Shown piece after piece: positions 5,859-7,959 of a DNA stretch of 7,959 nucleotides. The position numbers and the translations under genes are program-made. How positions within the stretch are numbered: position 1 is the stretch's first letter; each line of letters begins with the position of its first letter. Where the stretch lies: positions 1 through 7,959 of the forward strand of contig JAJZSC010000122.1 of NCBI GenBank assembly GCA_021849995.1, written 5' to 3'. Source of the stretch: Bacillota bacterium. Lineage in GTDB: Bacteria; Bacillota; Desulfitobacteriia; Desulfitobacteriales; Desulfitobacteriaceae. Under the pieces are notes generated by a model. That model was not told the origin of the DNA. It worked only from the letters and a program-made list of their open reading frames with translations, and made no database searches.

Positions 5859-6458
5859 ATGGAAAATCCTTATTTCGATGAGATTAAAAAAATATTTGAA
5901 AACAGCAATGGAATCGTAGAAAGGGCAGATATTGCTGATATCCATTACCGGCATATCAATAAACTCTTAAAAGATGGAACTATTATACGTGTTAAAAGAG
6001 GCATTTACCAATGGGTTGATGGTGTGGAGAAAGACGAAATTGAAATCCTCTTCAAAATTATACCTGAAGCAATTTTGTCAATGGAAAGTGCATTGTACTA
6101 TTATGGCTATACAGATCGTACTCCTGATTATTGGGCTATTTCTGTAAATAGGGATATCAATAAAAACAAATTAAAAGTTATCTATCCGCCAATTAAACCA
6201 TACTATGTTGAAGCAGATTATTTGGAGTTGGGTTTAAGCGAAGGCAATATTAATGGAATTCAAGTTCGTATTTACAACAAGGAAAGGACCATTTGCGATA
6301 TACTTAAATATGTGAACAAGTTAGACAGGGAAATTGTGAATAAAGCAATTCAATCCTATGTTAAAGACCCTCGAAAAAATATTCCGTTGTTACTTGATTA
6401 CGGGAAAAAGTTAAAAGTATCTAAAAAAATACAAATGTGGCTGGGAGTGTGGCTCTAA
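5859..6458 (+). CDS. abiEi: AbiEi-family antitoxin / transcriptional regulator
   Basis: Antitoxin half of an AbiE type IV toxin-antitoxin pair, in which the antitoxin counters the toxin's effect without forming a stable complex with it and represses its own operon. The 199-residue product has an N-terminal winged-helix region (about residues 1-55) including RADIADIHYRHINKLLKDG and IIRVKRGIYQW. The C-terminal AbiEi domain follows, with LSMESALYYYG and the characteristic ERTICDILKY near 148. The start is ATG 5859, with GCAGGTGA about 5 bases upstream and downstream of the predicted transcription start; the longer form from TTG 5811 would begin inside the promoter. One base separates its stop from the toxin start, so translation is coupled. 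The perfect inverted repeat at 5743-5786 is the likely autoregulatory site. Confidence 0.88.
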   Translation: MENPYFDEIKKIFENSNGIVERADIADIHYRHINKLLKDGTIIRVKRGIYQWVDGVEKDEIEILFKIIPEAILSMESALYYYGYTDRTPDYWAISVNRDINKNKLKVIYPPIKPYYVEADYLELGLSEGNINGIQVRIYNKERTICDILKYVNKLDREIVNKAIQSYVKDPRKNIPLLLDYGKKLKVSKKIQMWLGVWL

Positions 6459-6459
6459 A

Positions 6460-7353
6460 TTGGATAAAGGGCAATCCGTCTTAGACAAACTAAGAAACAA
6501 GGCACATCGAGAAGGAAAGAGTCTACAAAAATTATTACAACTATTCTGCCAAGAAGAATTTCTTAGACGGCTTCAGCATTCAACATTTTCCAATAACTTT
6601 ATATTAAAGGGCGGACTTTTTCTCTATTATTTGAGTGAATTCAAAGGTCGGCCTACCATGGATATTGATTTCGCAATGAGATATCTGTCAAATACTACAG
6701 AAAATATTGTGAGAATCATCATGGAAATTCTATCTGGAGAGACTGAGAACGATTATATAACCTTTCAATTTTTGAGTACAGAGCTTATTGCGGAACAAAA
6801 AGAATACCATGGAGTAAGAATAAAGCTTGTTGCTCAGATAAAAAATACCCGAACTCCTTTTCATATTGATTTAGGTATAGGCGATGTTATTGTTCCCAAA
6901 CCAGAAACCAGAGAGTTGCCAACCCAATTAGATGAATTTAAAAAACCTGAAGTTTTGACATACTCACTCGAATCAACAATATCAGAAAAATTTGAAGCAA
7001 TCATATCCCTAATGGAACTAAGTAGTAGGATGAAAGATTATTATGATATCTATTTTCTTGCCAATTCATATTTTTTTGACGCTAGAAAGCTTCAGGAAGC
7101 ACTTTCGGAAACACTAAAAAACAGAGGAACAAACTATGAATCAGATACGCTTGAAAAAGTGAGAGCATTTCAGGCTGATAAGGACATGAACCTAAAATGG
7201 AGCCATTTTATTAAGACGCTAGGAATAGATTTGCCATTTTTCGAGGTAATTGAAACCCTATATTCTTTTATGCACCCGATTTTCTGGGCTATTATTAATG
7301 AGAGCGAAATATTCGGTACATGGAATCCTCAAACCAACAATTTTTTTGATTAA
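6460..7353 (+). CDS. abiEii: AbiEii/AbiGii-family nucleotidyltransferase toxin
   Basis: Toxin half of the AbiE system: a DNA polymerase beta-type nucleotidyltransferase fold. In studied relatives it inhibits growth (some transfer nucleotides to tRNA), and some AbiE systems stop phage by abortive infection. Key features of the 297 residues are LKGGLFL (K50, G51, G52), the paired aspartates in TMDIDF (D68, D70), the ISEKFEAI motif (E176, K177), and SSRMKDYYDIYFL (R190, K192, D193, D196). All main family motifs are intact and the length is usual, so it should be active. Translation must begin at TTG 6460: the next ATG lies beyond the GG motif. A GGGAG site lies 12 bases upstream within abiEi, and TAA-A-TTG spacing favours coupling to the antitoxin, which keeps toxin output dependent on antitoxin translation. 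Confidence 0.9.
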   Translation: MDKGQSVLDKLRNKAHREGKSLQKLLQLFCQEEFLRRLQHSTFSNNFILKGGLFLYYLSEFKGRPTMDIDFAMRYLSNTTENIVRIIMEILSGETENDYITFQFLSTELIAEQKEYHGVRIKLVAQIKNTRTPFHIDLGIGDVIVPKPETRELPTQLDEFKKPEVLTYSLESTISEKFEAIISLMELSSRMKDYYDIYFLANSYFFDARKLQEALSETLKNRGTNYESDTLEKVRAFQADKDMNLKWSHFIKTLGIDLPFFEVIETLYSFMHPIFWAIINESEIFGTWNPQTNNFFD

Positions 7354-7395
7354 TTTTAACTAAGGGTTTCAGATATAAGTCGCGTGGTATCCGAT

Positions 7396-7510
7396 TTAAT
7401 GAGCTGGAATATGTTTAAATTTCTCTTTAACTAGTTGAATACCATCCGGATCTTCTAATATCTCTTTTTCAATCGGTGTTAAATAGTTACTTACTTCAAG
7501 CAGATATAAA
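7396..7510 (-). pseudogene. C-terminal remnant of an unidentified protein
   Basis: Read on the minus strand, the sequence is open and protein-like, ending YLTPIEKEILEDPDGIQLVK then EKFKHIPAH and a TAA stop (plus positions 7396-7398). There is no start codon in the open stretch and an in-frame stop lies just upstream at 7511-7513, so this is at best the last 35-37 residues of a gene whose body has been lost. I do not recognise the family. The loss point coincides with the start of the plus-strand EAL remnant. Confidence 0.4.
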
Positions 7511-7714
7511 TTTTATGCAGATATTGCAATGTACTTAAAGGATATTCATGATGTCCTTTACGATAGACATAGTCAATCGGTGGTCAAGGCCGTGATTGAA
7601 GTGGCACATACCCTAGACCTTTCAGTAGTGGCTGAAGGTGTTGAAACAGATGAACATGTAAGAATTCTAAAATTAAAAGAGTGTGATAAAATAAAAGGTG
7701 AAACTATCTCATGA
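7511..7714 (+). pseudogene. GGDEF-EAL protein remnant (c-di-GMP signalling), internally deleted
   Basis: EAL domains hydrolyse cyclic di-GMP. The fragment reads YADIAMYLKDIHD, then SVVKAVIEVAHTLDLSVVAE and GVETDEHVRILKLKECDKIKG, and ends after ETIS. The VVAEGVET block and the ECDKI(Q/K)G segment are hallmarks of the C-terminal third of EAL domains. ADIAMY is the usual last element of a GGDEF domain. In an intact GGDEF-EAL protein these are separated by about 200 residues containing the EAL motif and most metal ligands, so an internal deletion is inferred. The C-terminal YFSRPL-type ending is also missing. Frame-open sequence upstream of 7511 is not GGDEF-like. No ribosome binding site precedes the ATG at 7529. 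It is almost certainly non-functional. Confidence 0.7.
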
Positions 7715-7724
7715 ATAAACACTC

Positions 7725-7959
7725 TTAACCCTTTCCAACGAGCTCTAAAATAGGCTCGTTTTCGTTTTGGTTAAATGTTAACTCCTTGGAAACGAGCTTC
7801 TTGGTCTTGTTATAAAATGCACCCTCAAACCAATTTACTGCTTTAAATAAGCTTCCACCAAGTACCAGTCCCCCTAATACATCGAGAAGAGTGTGCTGTT
7901 TTAGGAATAATGTCGACAAGATAACTAGAATAACCGCTCCCCGGATTATTAATGAAATC
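7725..7959 (-). CDS. PAP2-superfamily membrane phosphatase, C-terminal part (5' end outside window)
   Basis: PAP2 enzymes are integral membrane phosphatases acting on lipid phosphates such as phosphatidic acid or undecaprenyl pyrophosphate. The frame stays open on the minus strand to the window edge, giving 77 residues. A hydrophobic helix (SLIIRGAVILVILSTLFL) runs into STLFLKQHTLLDVLGGLVLG. This is the C3 motif with the catalytic His and its Asp partner four residues on. Threonine stands where classical PAP2 enzymes have Arg after Ser; ST...QH..LD is seen in the inositolphosphotransferase-like branch of the superfamily. A second membrane segment and a short charged cytoplasmic tail (FNQNENEPILELVGKG) follow. 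The TTG at 7919 is internal, not the start. Confidence 0.82.
   Translation of the reverse strand, partial: ISLIIRGAVILVILSTLFLKQHTLLDVLGGLVLGGSLFKAVNWFEGAFYNKTKKLVSKELTFNQNENEPILELVGKG

Noticed and set aside
7738..7770. Hairpin ACGAGC/GCTCGT followed by TTTTCGTTTT as a plus-strand terminator
   Set aside because: It lies inside the 3' coding end of the minus-strand PAP2 gene and only a broken remnant precedes it on the plus strand; the stem is just 6 bp.
1..7959. CRISPR array, tRNA genes, or complete insertion sequence
   Set aside because: No regularly spaced repeats, no cloverleaf with a TTCRA-type T-arm, and no transposase frame or paired terminal repeats were seen.

Overview
The window looks like a chromosomal segment of a low-to-moderate GC Firmicute, probably an anaerobic Clostridia lineage; the Desulfosporosinus/Desulfitobacterium group is a guess. 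The reasons are the TrmK-Nif3 gene pair with a short overlap, strong GGAGG-type ribosome binding sites, a yybP-ykoY riboswitch of the Firmicutes type, and an RNase P RNA that reads as type A rather than the Bacillus type B.

Region 1 (1-1618) is housekeeping. It holds the 3' part of a tRNA adenine-22 N1-methyltransferase gene (trmK), overlapped by a complete Nif3-like dinuclear-metal protein gene. Region 2 (1619-2990) is RNA-rich. A well-formed promoter drives a manganese-type yybP-ykoY riboswitch with an overlapping intrinsic terminator. About 400 bases follow with no intact gene but several hairpins. Next come a 59-residue charged, probably coiled-coil protein with an excellent ribosome binding site (2239-2418), and then rnpB with its own promoter, a P12 arm enlarged by a duplicated hairpin, and a downstream terminator.

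Region 3 (2991-5646) looks accessory. It holds a HpcH/HpaI-type class II aldolase that is visibly GC-richer than its surroundings, then a single-gene unit for an ATPase_2/DUF234 protein whose promoter runs straight into a palindrome. Region 4 (5647-7353) is an AbiEi/AbiEii type IV toxin-antitoxin operon. It has a near-consensus promoter preceded by a perfect 16-bp inverted repeat, a good candidate for the AbiEi operator.

Region 5 (7354-7959) is a scrapyard and boundary. It has a minus-strand C-terminal remnant of unknown identity, abutting a plus-strand remnant in which the end of a GGDEF domain appears joined to the C-terminal part of an EAL domain. It ends with the 3' end of a minus-strand PAP2-family membrane phosphatase gene that runs off the window.

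Overall, a conserved core (trmK, nif3, rnpB) is followed by a region of gene acquisition and loss. No wholly new system can be proven from this sequence. The most interesting leads are the riboswitch without a target gene, the small unannotated protein before rnpB, the palindromes at the ATPase and AbiE promoters, and the gene-remnant junction near 7505.
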